Source: Bradyrhizobium centrolobii
Lineage (GTDB): Bacteria; Pseudomonadota; Alphaproteobacteria; Rhizobiales; Xanthobacteraceae
NCBI RefSeq assembly: GCF_001641635.1
Contig: NZ_LUUB01000026.1
Coordinates: forward strand, 42,899 to 106,898
Direction: 5' to 3'
DNA length: 64,000 nt
Below the pieces are notes generated by a model. That model saw only the letters and a program-made list of their open reading frames with translations. It made no database searches and was not told where the DNA came from. A program made the translations under genes and the position numbers. Positions within the stretch are counted from its first letter, which is position 1; every line of letters starts with the position of its first letter. This document shows positions 43,696 to 52,056 of this stretch, piece by piece.

Positions 43696-46600
43696 ATGCT
43701 TGCCAAGGACATTCTTCGCATCGTTCTCTACGGAGTCGGGCTCAGCTCGCTCGGCGCGGTAATCTATTTCGCCGGTCCTTTCATCGCGTTCGGCGATTGG
43801 CGGCCGCTGGAGAACCATATCGTCCGCCAGATCGCTATCCTGCTGCTCACCACAGCTGTGGCGGGCATCGTTGGCCTCAATCTGTTCAAGCGGCGCAAGA
43901 ATGCCAAGGAGATCGCCGATGGCATCGCCGGCGCGGATCAGCCTGTCAGCGACGAGCCGGTGCTCAAGGAGCGCATGAAGGATGCGCTCGCGACGCTGAA
44001 GACCGCCAGCGGCAACAAGTCGGGCTATCTCTACGATCTGCCCTGGTACGTCATCATCGGTCCGCCCGGCGCCGGCAAGACCACGGCGCTGGTCAATTCC
44101 GGCCTCAAATTTCCGCTCGCGCGCGGGGCGACGCCGGCTGCGATCGCGGGGGTCGGCGGTACCCGCTACTGCGATTGGTGGTTTACCGAGGAAGCGGTGC
44201 TGATCGATACCGCCGGCCGCTACACCACCCAGGATTCCAATAGCAAGGCCGACAAGGAAAGCTGGCTGGCATTCCTGGACATCCTGAAGAAAAGCCGGTC
44301 GCGCCAGCCGATCAACGGCGTCCTCGTCGCCATCAGTATCGAAGACGTGCTGACGCTGCCGAAGCAGGAGCTCGCGCTCCACGCCGATGCCGTCAGGATG
44401 CGCCTGCTCGAACTGCACCAAAGGCTCAGGGTCAGCTTCCCGGTCTACGCGCTCTTTACCAAGGCCGATCTCGTCGCCGGCTTCACGGAATATTTCGCCT
44501 ATCTCAACGAGGCCGGCCGCCGCCAGGTCTGGGGCGCCACGTTCCAGACCGCCGACAAGACCCAGAATCTGGTAAGGCAGATTCCTGTCGAGTTCGACCG
44601 TCTGCTGGAGCGCCTCAGCGAGGAGACGCTCGACCGCCTGCAGGACGAGCCGACGCCGCAGCACCGCGTGCAATTGTTCGGCTTCCCGGCGCAGATGGCG
44701 CGGCTCAAGCCCCAGATCCACGATTTCCTCAACCAGATATTCGAGCCGACGCGCTATCACGTGAATGCGAATCTGCGCGGGTTCTACTTCACCTCGGGTA
44801 CACAGCAAGGCACGCCGATCGACCAGCTGATCGGCTCGCTGGCGCGCACGTTCGGCGCGGAGGAGGTCGGTTCCGGATCCTATTCGGGCACGGGCAAGAG
44901 CTACTTCCTCGCCGATCTGATCTCCAAGGTCATCATCGGCGAGGCCGATTGGGTATCGACCGACCGTGCGGCGGTGCGCCGCGCACTGATCCTGAAGACC
45001 GCAGCGCTGTCGTTGATCGGCCTGGTCTCGATCGGACTGATCGCAGCGTGGCTGACGAGCTACAAGCGCAACTCCGATTTGATCGAGCAGAGCCTGCAGG
45101 CGGACAGCGAGTATGCGGCCGCCGGAGCGCCACTCATCAAGCAGACGCTGATTGCCGATCATGATCTCGACAAGGTGCTGCCGCTGCTCTACCGGCTGCG
45201 CAACGCCCCCGCGGGCTACGGATCGCGCAACGAGCCGGTGTCACTGTCGTCCCGCTATGGGCTCAGTCAGCACGCCCGGCTGCTGTCGCCCTCGAAGACG
45301 GCCTATCATACGGCGCTCGAGCGCATGTTCCGGCCGCGCCTGCTGTATCGCCTGGAGGAGCAGCTCAACGCGCGCATCAACGAACCTGCCTTCGTCTACG
45401 AGGCGCTGAAGGTCTACTTGATGCTCGGCGGACTGCAGTCGCCGGACCGCGAGCTGATCCGCTCCTGGATGCAGCGTGACTGGGCGGACAACCTCTATCC
45501 CGGCGCGACCAACGCGGAAGGACGGCGTCTGCTCGATGAGAACCTCGTGGCGATGTTCGAGCTCGAGACCGAGCAGCCGCCGCTGGTCGAACTCGACGGC
45601 AGGTTGATCAAGCAGGCCCAGAATTCCCTGGCGCGCCTGAGTGTGTCGCAACGTGCCTACGAGTTTCTGAAATCGGAGGCGCGTGCATCCACCGCCGGCG
45701 ACTGGATCGCGAGCCGCCGCGGCGGTCCGGACATGGCCGTCGTGTTCGAAACCACGACGGGGCAGCCTTTGGACGCCGTGCGGGTGCCCGAGTTCTTCAC
45801 CTACAACGGCTTCCATCAGAAGTTCATCGCCCGGCTGCCCGGACTGTCGGAGCGCATGAAGCGGGAGCGGTGGGTCTTGGGTGATGCCGGTCAGCAGTCG
45901 GCGATCGACCAGCAATACGACAATCTGGCCGGCGATCTGCTTAGCATCTATTCCAACGATTTCGTGACGAGCTGGCGGACGGCACTCGGCAGCCTGCGCC
46001 TGAAGAAGCTGCTGGTCGACAAGCCGAAATATGAGGTGCTGAGGGCGCTTTCGGCACCAACTTCGCCGATGCGGCAAGTCCTGGAATCGGTGCGCGACGA
46101 GACGATGCTGACCAAGGAACGGGCGAAGCCGCCGAACGCTGCGGCGCCCGCGGGGGCTGCCGCTGCACCGGCGCCGGCTCTCTTCACCAATGCCCAGGAT
46201 GGACCGCCCGGGGCGACGATCGAGGCACAGTTCAAACCCTACCATGCGGTGCTCGAAGGCGAGAGCACCCGCCGGCCGATCGACTCGACCATCGCCAACC
46301 TGAACGACATCGCCCAGAACCTGACGCTGATTATCGAGAACCCGCAACTGACCGCGCAAGCGACCGCTGCGCTTCAGACGCAGGTCGCAGCGCTCCGCAA
46401 TAATGCCTCGCGCATGCCACCGCCATTCTCCGACATGCTGAGGGCGGCGGCCGGCGAGTTCGAAGGCAGTATCGCGGCCTCAACCGCCGGACAGATCCTG
46501 CAGACGTTGCGCGATCAGGTGACGCCGGTCTGCCAGCAGACGGTGACCAACCGCTATCCGTTTGTCCGCAGCAGCAGCCAGGAGGTCCCGCTCGCGGACT

Positions 46601-47241
46601 TCGCCAAATTGTTCAGTCCGAACGGCGTTATGGACAAGTTCTTCACCCAGTACCTGGCACCTTACGCCGACACGTCGCGGTCGGACTGGGTCTGGCGAAA
46701 GGAGAGCCCTGTCGGCCGGTCGTTCTCGCCTGACACGCTCAAGCAATTCCAGAACGCGGCCTATATCCGCGATGCCTTCTTCCAGACCGGCGGCGGTGTG
46801 CCGGCGGTATCGTTCGCGATCCGGCCACCTGGGGCATCCGGGCCAGGCGTGACGGTCAAGACTGAGATCGGCGGCACCACGATTACAAGCCCAACCACTC
46901 CCGGACCGGCCGCTCCGTCCTTGTTCGGCGCTCCGCAACCAGCGCCACCGCCACCGCCACAGAGTAACGCACCGACGACCGTCCTATGGCCGGGCCCATC
47001 GCCGCGGACGGCAATTTCAGTCAGCAACGACACCGGTCCGCCATCCGTGCTTGAGCGCATCGGTCCCTGGTCGCTGTTCCGGATGCTGGAGGCGGGCTCA
47101 TTGGTGGCGAAGTCGGAAGCCGCCAGTGCGACTTTCATCGTCGCCGGGCGTGAGCTCAACTATCAGATTTCGACCGGATCGTTGCGCAATCCGCTGAACC
47201 TGTCAGTGCTCCGCGAGTTTCGTTGCCCGACCGGAATATGA
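43696..47241 (+). CDS. tssM: T6SS membrane complex protein TssM (IcmF)
   Basis: This 1181-residue IcmF/VasK protein spans the inner membrane and forms the trans-envelope channel. TM helices are near residues 5-28 and 43-63. The cytoplasmic NTPase-like domain has Walker A GPPGAGKTT (122-130) and GRYTTQDSNSKADKESWLAFLDILKK. A third TM lies near residues 435-455. The large periplasmic part contains YGSRNEPVSLSSRYGLSQHARLLSPS and the C-terminal ImcF-related and DUF1215-like domains. Length and Walker A motif match functional TssM proteins. Its TGA overlaps the tagF start (ATGA at 47238). Confidence 0.96.
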   Translation: MLAKDILRIVLYGVGLSSLGAVIYFAGPFIAFGDWRPLENHIVRQIAILLLTTAVAGIVGLNLFKRRKNAKEIADGIAGADQPVSDEPVLKERMKDALATLKTASGNKSGYLYDLPWYVIIGPPGAGKTTALVNSGLKFPLARGATPAAIAGVGGTRYCDWWFTEEAVLIDTAGRYTTQDSNSKADKESWLAFLDILKKSRSRQPINGVLVAISIEDVLTLPKQELALHADAVRMRLLELHQRLRVSFPVYALFTKADLVAGFTEYFAYLNEAGRRQVWGATFQTADKTQNLVRQIPVEFDRLLERLSEETLDRLQDEPTPQHRVQLFGFPAQMARLKPQIHDFLNQIFEPTRYHVNANLRGFYFTSGTQQGTPIDQLIGSLARTFGAEEVGSGSYSGTGKSYFLADLISKVIIGEADWVSTDRAAVRRALILKTAALSLIGLVSIGLIAAWLTSYKRNSDLIEQSLQADSEYAAAGAPLIKQTLIADHDLDKVLPLLYRLRNAPAGYGSRNEPVSLSSRYGLSQHARLLSPSKTAYHTALERMFRPRLLYRLEEQLNARINEPAFVYEALKVYLMLGGLQSPDRELIRSWMQRDWADNLYPGATNAEGRRLLDENLVAMFELETEQPPLVELDGRLIKQAQNSLARLSVSQRAYEFLKSEARASTAGDWIASRRGGPDMAVVFETTTGQPLDAVRVPEFFTYNGFHQKFIARLPGLSERMKRERWVLGDAGQQSAIDQQYDNLAGDLLSIYSNDFVTSWRTALGSLRLKKLLVDKPKYEVLRALSAPTSPMRQVLESVRDETMLTKERAKPPNAAAPAGAAAAPAPALFTNAQDGPPGATIEAQFKPYHAVLEGESTRRPIDSTIANLNDIAQNLTLIIENPQLTAQATAALQTQVAALRNNASRMPPPFSDMLRAAAGEFEGSIAASTAGQILQTLRDQVTPVCQQTVTNRYPFVRSSSQEVPLADFAKLFSPNGVMDKFFTQYLAPYADTSRSDWVWRKESPVGRSFSPDTLKQFQNAAYIRDAFFQTGGGVPAVSFAIRPPGASGPGVTVKTEIGGTTITSPTTPGPAAPSLFGAPQPAPPPPPQSNAPTTVLWPGPSPRTAISVSNDTGPPSVLERIGPWSLFRMLEAGSLVAKSEAASATFIVAGRELNYQISTGSLRNPLNLSVLREFRCPTGI

Positions 47242-47939
47242 CCATGCGTTGCGGTTTATTCGGCAAGATCGGCGCGAAACGCGATTTCATCGCGATCGCG
47301 ACCCCGCGCAGCTTCCTTGAAGCCTGGGAGCCGTGGGTGCAGGCTGCGCTGTCGGCAAGCCGCCACCAGCTTGGCTCAGGCTGGCAGCAAGCCTTCTTGA
47401 CCGCGCCGGTTTGGCGATTCTGGCTCGGCGCCGCGATCTGCGGCACCACGGTGGCGGGCGCAATCATGCCTTCGCTCGACGGGGTAGGGCGGTACTATCC
47501 ATTGACCCTGCACGCGGTGACGGGCGATGACGCCTCGCTGCCGCCGCCGAACGTCGATCCACAGGACGAATGGTTCGGGCAAGCGGAGACATTCCTGCTC
47601 TCGACTCTGGATCGGGCCGCCACCTTCGAGCAGATCTCCGATGCACTGGATCGTCTCGCGGTGCCGCGACTGCAGGCGAACGTCGCCGACGGTCCGCCGA
47701 TCACGTCGCTGGGGGCCGCGACAATGGGAGGGGCTTCAGCCGTCGACGCGTTCGCCGGGTCGTTCGCCGCACTTTGCGCCGCCAACCCACAGGTCTACGC
47801 CGCGGCCAGCTTCTGGTGGACCGCCGGAGGCGATGGCTTTCCCCCGATGGCGCTGAGTTGCCGCGGATTGCCAGATCCATTTCACTACTCCACGCTGCTG
47901 ACCGGCGATCTCGGCCTCGCGGCATCCGGGACGGGATGA
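47238..47939 (+). CDS. tagF: T6SS post-translational regulator TagF
   Basis: This 233-residue protein (ImpM family) inhibits T6SS assembly in the threonine-phosphorylation pathway. The family core is CGLFGKIGAKRDFIAIATPRSFLEAWEPWVQAAL (residues 4-37). WRFWLGAAICGTTVAGAIMPSLDGVGRYYPLTL near 55-90 and a C-terminal SFWWTAGG near 185 follow. It is separate from PppA here, whereas Agrobacterium fuses the two. The ATG at 47238 overlaps the tssM stop. PppA starts seven bases after it. Confidence 0.92.
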   Translation: MTMRCGLFGKIGAKRDFIAIATPRSFLEAWEPWVQAALSASRHQLGSGWQQAFLTAPVWRFWLGAAICGTTVAGAIMPSLDGVGRYYPLTLHAVTGDDASLPPPNVDPQDEWFGQAETFLLSTLDRAATFEQISDALDRLAVPRLQANVADGPPITSLGAATMGGASAVDAFAGSFAALCAANPQVYAAASFWWTAGGDGFPPMALSCRGLPDPFHYSTLLTGDLGLAASGTG

Positions 47940-47945
47940 CGCGCG

Positions 47946-48722
47946 ATGGTACACACCCCATCCCTGTTCGATGTCGGCAGCGTCACCCATGTTGGACGGG
48001 TGCGGGAGCGGAACGAGGATTCATGTCTGGTGCGAACCGACGTCGGCCTGTGGGCGGTCGCCGACGGTATGGGTGGTCATGAGGCCGGCGATCTCGCCAG
48101 TCGCATCGTGGTGCAGTCGCTCGATGCGATCGGCACGCCTGAGTCAGCTGCAGACCTGCTGGCGGAATGCGAGCAGCGGCTGTTCAGCGCGAACCAGCAG
48201 ATCCTGGCGCTCAGTCATGAAAGACATGGGGCCACCGTTGGTACCACGGCGGCGGTTCTGCTCGTGCGCGACGGCTATTATGCGTGCATATGGGCGGGCG
48301 ACAGCCGGGTCTACCTGATCAACCGTGGTGGCATCAAGCAGGTGTCGCATGATCACAGCGAACTGGAGGAACTGATCGCCGAAGGTGCGCTGTCGCGCGA
48401 GGACGTGAAGGATTGGCCGAGCAATGCCATTACCCGGGCCGTCGGCGTCGCCGATGATCCGGAGTTCGAGGTGGTGACAGGCCCGGCCGAGCCGGAGGAC
48501 ATCTTCGTGATCTGCAGCGATGGCCTGACCAGGCACTTGCAGGACGACGAGATCCTGCAGCACGCGGCCACGCGGCGCGCCCAGGCGGCCTGCGATGACA
48601 TGCTCGCGCTGGCTCTGGATCGCGGAGGGATCGACAACGTGACGATCGTGGTCGTGCGGCTGCTGACGCCAAAATCCACGGAGCCGACAAGATCGCCGCT
48701 CGATCGGGAGCCGCAGCCATGA
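47946..48722 (+). CDS. pppA: T6SS PP2C-type Ser/Thr phosphatase PppA
   Basis: This 258-residue PP2C phosphatase reverses PpkA-dependent phosphorylation of the FHA protein. Metal-binding motifs are RERNEDSCLV (19-28), VADGMGGHEAGDLAS (near 38-52), GTTAAVLLV and YACIWAGDSRVYL. Also present are CSDGLTRHL and the C-terminal GGIDNVTIVVVRLL (near 226-240). All Asp ligands of the family seem present. Its TGA overlaps the start of ppkA (ATGA at 48719), so the antagonistic pair is coupled. Confidence 0.95.
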   Translation: MVHTPSLFDVGSVTHVGRVRERNEDSCLVRTDVGLWAVADGMGGHEAGDLASRIVVQSLDAIGTPESAADLLAECEQRLFSANQQILALSHERHGATVGTTAAVLLVRDGYYACIWAGDSRVYLINRGGIKQVSHDHSELEELIAEGALSREDVKDWPSNAITRAVGVADDPEFEVVTGPAEPEDIFVICSDGLTRHLQDDEILQHAATRRAQAACDDMLALALDRGGIDNVTIVVVRLLTPKSTEPTRSPLDREPQP

Positions 48723-50527
48723 CCCCGAACGACCCGTTCCGATCGTCCTACCGCGGTGTGCCGCCCGGCACCCGGCTCAACGGCATCTATGAGATCGAAG
48801 CGATGATCGGTGCGGGCGGCATGGGTGAGGTCTACAAGTGCCGCGAGATTCAGACCGGATCGCCGGTTGCGGTGAAAATGCTGCTGCCCGAGATGGTCGA
48901 CAACGAGGCGGCGCTCGCGCTGTTCCGTCGGGAGGCTGCAGCGCTCCACAATCTTCCACATGACGCGATCGTTCGCTACTTCCTGTTCACTGTGGAGCCG
49001 GTGCTGCAGCGACCGTATCTCGCGATGGAGTTCGTGAACGGCCGCTCGCTCTCGAACATGCTCGACGAAGGGCCGTTGACCTTCGAGGCGCTGATCAAGC
49101 TGATGCAGCGCGTCGCATCGGGACTGGAAGCCGCCCATGAGCACGGCATCATCCATCGCGACGTTTCCCCGGACAATATCATCGTGCCGCTCGACGATGT
49201 CAGGCGGGCCAAGATCATCGATTTCGGCATCGCCCGCTCGACCCAGATGGGCGACAAAACCATCATCGGCTCGGGCTTCGCCGGCAAGGACAACTATGCA
49301 TCGCCGGAACAGGTAGGGTTGTACGGCAATGATGTCACCGCGAAATCCGATGTCTACAGCCTCGGTCTCGTGCTGTTCCATGCGCTGACCGGACAGAAGC
49401 TCGATATGGGCGGCAGCCAGTTTCAACTGGTGGAGAAGCGCCGGCGTGTGCCCGATCTCGGTGCGGTGGACATGCGCATCCGGCCTTTGCTGGAGCAGAT
49501 GCTGCAGCCTGATCCGGCATTGCGTCCGACCATGGCGGAGGTCGCCAACTGGAGGCCGACCGGTTCGGCTCAGGCACCCGCCACGCCGCTGTACGGCTTC
49601 GATCCGCTGCGGCGGCCGGAACGCGCGACGCCGGCGCTGCAGGACAGGATGCCATCAACTGCGGAGAGCCGCCGCAGCCTGTGGCTGGGTGCAGGCGTTG
49701 CGGCGGTGTTGCTCCTGCTCGGCGGGGGCGGATATGCCTTCTACAAGCTGGTCTGGTCGGCGCCCGGCGTCGCTGCCTTGCCGCCACCTCCGAAACTCGC
49801 CGGGACAATGTCGCCGCCGAAGGCCGAGCCCGCCGCGCCACAGCCCGGGCGCCAGGAGCCGGTGAAGCTGCCCGCGCAGCCGACTGTGACGCCGTCTCCG
49901 GCACTCGATGGGCCGGGGCGAGCCGAGCGCATCCGCAAATATGTGGCCCAATATTCTGGCGGCGATTGCTTCTTCATCCTGCCCGTTGCCGTGAGTCAAA
50001 ACGCCGCTGTTATCGAAGGCTTCGGCGCCTCGACCGCTCCGTTCGACACCTTCGACAAGGCGTTCCGGCGGGAGCAGGGATTCGAGGCCTCGGTCGGCGT
50101 CAGGCAAGTGACTGAGGCGCAATGTCCGGCCGTCAAGTTCTTGAGCCAGGTCGGGAGCGATCAGGCGCGAGCGCCGCGCATCAACCTGTCGGCGACAGAG
50201 CTGAAGGCCGGCGAAACCCTCAATGGGACCATCGAGAACTTCGCCAACCGTGTGGTGGAGCTGCTCATGGTGTCGGAGCGCGGCGAGGTCCAGAGCCTGT
50301 CTTATCTTCTGAAGCCGGGCATCGACTCGCTTTCGTTTACGCTCCCGACAGCGCGCGCGACCGGTCCGCAACTGCTGTTGGTCGTGGCGACCCCGCAGGT
50401 TCTGGACTCGTTGCGCCAACCGCGACCAATGGCTGCCGACACGTTCTTCCTGGAGGCGCTGAGCGAGGCTCAGCGCAACAAGACGACGATCATCGCAGCC
50501 GCGCGCTACGTGCTGCTCACGAACTGA
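48719..50527 (+). CDS. ppkA: T6SS-linked transmembrane Ser/Thr kinase PpkA with DUF4384-like extracytoplasmic end
   Basis: This 602-residue receptor kinase triggers T6SS assembly through TagH. The cytoplasmic kinase domain (residues 24-275) has the G-loop GAGGMGEV (31-38), Lys53 in AVKM, HRD (146-148) and DFG (168-170), so it looks active. A single TM helix is near residues 321-342. After a Pro-rich linker comes a domain with two Cys, Cys417 (GGDCFFILP) and Cys469 (TEAQCPAV), likely a disulfide. A C-terminal beta domain (about 488-602) begins LSATELKAGETLNGTI and ends AARYVLLTN, with a DUF4384-like pattern shared by two later genes. It ends the plus-strand operon. Confidence 0.93.
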   Translation: MTPNDPFRSSYRGVPPGTRLNGIYEIEAMIGAGGMGEVYKCREIQTGSPVAVKMLLPEMVDNEAALALFRREAAALHNLPHDAIVRYFLFTVEPVLQRPYLAMEFVNGRSLSNMLDEGPLTFEALIKLMQRVASGLEAAHEHGIIHRDVSPDNIIVPLDDVRRAKIIDFGIARSTQMGDKTIIGSGFAGKDNYASPEQVGLYGNDVTAKSDVYSLGLVLFHALTGQKLDMGGSQFQLVEKRRRVPDLGAVDMRIRPLLEQMLQPDPALRPTMAEVANWRPTGSAQAPATPLYGFDPLRRPERATPALQDRMPSTAESRRSLWLGAGVAAVLLLLGGGGYAFYKLVWSAPGVAALPPPPKLAGTMSPPKAEPAAPQPGRQEPVKLPAQPTVTPSPALDGPGRAERIRKYVAQYSGGDCFFILPVAVSQNAAVIEGFGASTAPFDTFDKAFRREQGFEASVGVRQVTEAQCPAVKFLSQVGSDQARAPRINLSATELKAGETLNGTIENFANRVVELLMVSERGEVQSLSYLLKPGIDSLSFTLPTARATGPQLLLVVATPQVLDSLRQPRPMAADTFFLEALSEAQRNKTTIIAAARYVLLTN

Positions 50528-50536
50528 TCGACACGC

Positions 50537-51592
50537 TCAGAATTTTCCTATCACCAGGATCTTCAGGTCGGCATCCGGCTTGAAATCGCCTGCCGTATAT
50601 TCAAGCGTGTTTCCGGTGGAGGATGCCTTGAGCCGCCCCGGACAGAAGCTCACGAGGTGCTCGCTGCTGCCCGGGTCGATGGTCAGCTTGAACGACCGGA
50701 TCGGCCCGGCCCAGTTCGCGCCGGTCTTGAGCACGTATGATATGCGCCGTTCCTGCAGCTTCGCGCTGTTGGCTTGGTTGTTGCCTGCGCGCTTGTCGAG
50801 CTCGGCGAGGAACGCATCCTGGACGCAATACTCCTTGCGGTAACGCGCGACTTCCTGACTGAGCGCGCTACTACGGCGCAGGCTCGAGCGCAGGATGGTG
50901 TCAGGGCTGGAGCCGACGCTCGGGCGATACTGGTGTTCGACGGTGACGGTGCGCGCGGGCGGAAACACCTGTTGGCGCACAGCCGAAGTCTTGGTGACCC
51001 AGCCTGGCGCATATTGCTGGCGACCATTGTCGCTCATGCCGGCAGGCATCAGAAGCCCGTCGTCCACGAGCCGGGTTCGCGTCGCCGCGGGCAGGTCGGC
51101 CACCCGGATCTCGCGGCCACCGATCGGCAGCAGCGGTAGCTTGAGTTCACGGAGCAGGGCACTGACATCCTTGTCGCCGACCATGGCGCGCTGATCGATG
51201 GTCAGCGGTGCCGGGCTGCCGTCGACTTTGGTCTCGAAGTCGACGAAGTTGACCGGATCGTTTGACGGCAGCGCAATGTTCTCGGCCTCCGACAGGTCGA
51301 TGTCGGGCAGAGGGAAGGCAACCGTGAGCGCAACCGGCTTGGTGGTGACGTTGGTGAATTGGTAGCGAACGCTGATCCTGTCGAGCGCGATACGAAGGTC
51401 CTCGCTCTGCATGGCCACGTCATTGGTGCGAACGAACTGGAGTCCGCCGATCGACAATTCCGCAGCCGAGTCGTTGGCCCGTGCCGGCCAGCCGGTCGCA
51501 ACCAACAGCATGACCATCAAGGCCCGCACCCGGAACGACGGCCGGGTGGACGGTCCGTTCCCTACGCTAGTCTTCATGCGGCGTCGCAGCAT
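50537..51592 (-). CDS. DUF4424-family secreted protein
   Basis: This 351-residue protein has a signal peptide (VRALMVMLLVATGWPARAND) and the DUF4424 layout: beta strands near EDLRIALDRISVRYQFTN, and ALTVAFPLPDIDLSEAEN with paired acidic residues. The long strand-rich centre has TVTVEHQYRPSVG and Cys in RKEYCVQDAF, VSFCPGRL. Function is unknown; the family occurs in many proteobacteria beside secretion or envelope genes. I chose ATG 51592; ATG 51577 would lose five residues. It is convergent with ppkA (stops ten bases apart). Confidence 0.7.
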   Translation of the reverse strand: MLRRRMKTSVGNGPSTRPSFRVRALMVMLLVATGWPARANDSAAELSIGGLQFVRTNDVAMQSEDLRIALDRISVRYQFTNVTTKPVALTVAFPLPDIDLSEAENIALPSNDPVNFVDFETKVDGSPAPLTIDQRAMVGDKDVSALLRELKLPLLPIGGREIRVADLPAATRTRLVDDGLLMPAGMSDNGRQQYAPGWVTKTSAVRQQVFPPARTVTVEHQYRPSVGSSPDTILRSSLRRSSALSQEVARYRKEYCVQDAFLAELDKRAGNNQANSAKLQERRISYVLKTGANWAGPIRSFKLTIDPGSSEHLVSFCPGRLKASSTGNTLEYTAGDFKPDADLKILVIGKF

Positions 51593-51615
51593 ATGCCGGT
51601 TCCATCCGGTGTGGG

Positions 51616-51897
51616 TCAGTCGATCGCCTGGTAAAGATCGCCCCACTCGGACTTCCAGACCCCGTCTGGATCGCACACCACGATCGCGAGCTTTACGTCG
51701 TTCGCCAGCCGGATCGCGCCGCGAAAGGCGTCCTGAGCCGGCAACTGAGCGCTGACCTGGTCAGTGGTCAGCCGTCCCCCACTCGCGGCGGCCGGCAGCA
51801 CGATCGATCCGGAGGCACCGTCATTGTCGCGCTTCAGGACCAGCGTGATCGCGTCGGGCTGGACGTCATTGACCTGCTCAAATCTATTCCGGGCCAT
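51616..51897 (-). CDS. Small hypothetical protein upstream of the DUF4424 gene
   Basis: This 93-residue protein starts MARNRFEQVNDVQPDAITLVLKRDNDG. It has no signal peptide or membrane helix and two strand-like regions (AITLVLKR, VKLAIVVCDPDGVW). Its stop is 23 bases before the DUF4424 start on the same strand, which suggests one transcript. No family is recognised. A TTG at 51912 would add five residues, but ATG 51897 is the better start. The 159 bases to the next gene on the opposite strand hold its promoter. Confidence 0.6.
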   Translation of the reverse strand: MARNRFEQVNDVQPDAITLVLKRDNDGASGSIVLPAAASGGRLTTDQVSAQLPAQDAFRGAIRLANDVKLAIVVCDPDGVWKSEWGDLYQAID

Positions 51898-52056
51898 GGT
51901 TTTGCACCGCAAGCTGAAGTGGTTCGGACTATCACCGTCGAGTGATAGAATTGAACGCGATTGAGATTGCTCACCACTAATTGACGCGCCGCATCAACGG
52001 CATCTCGGATTAGTCGATCCGACGCGGCGATCGGTTCGGGGTACATTGAGGCGAAC

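Noticed and set aside
43633..45162. 509-codon minus-strand open frame over tssL and tssM
   Set aside because: It is antisense to tssM with its Walker A motif; the composition is Arg/Ala rich without domains.
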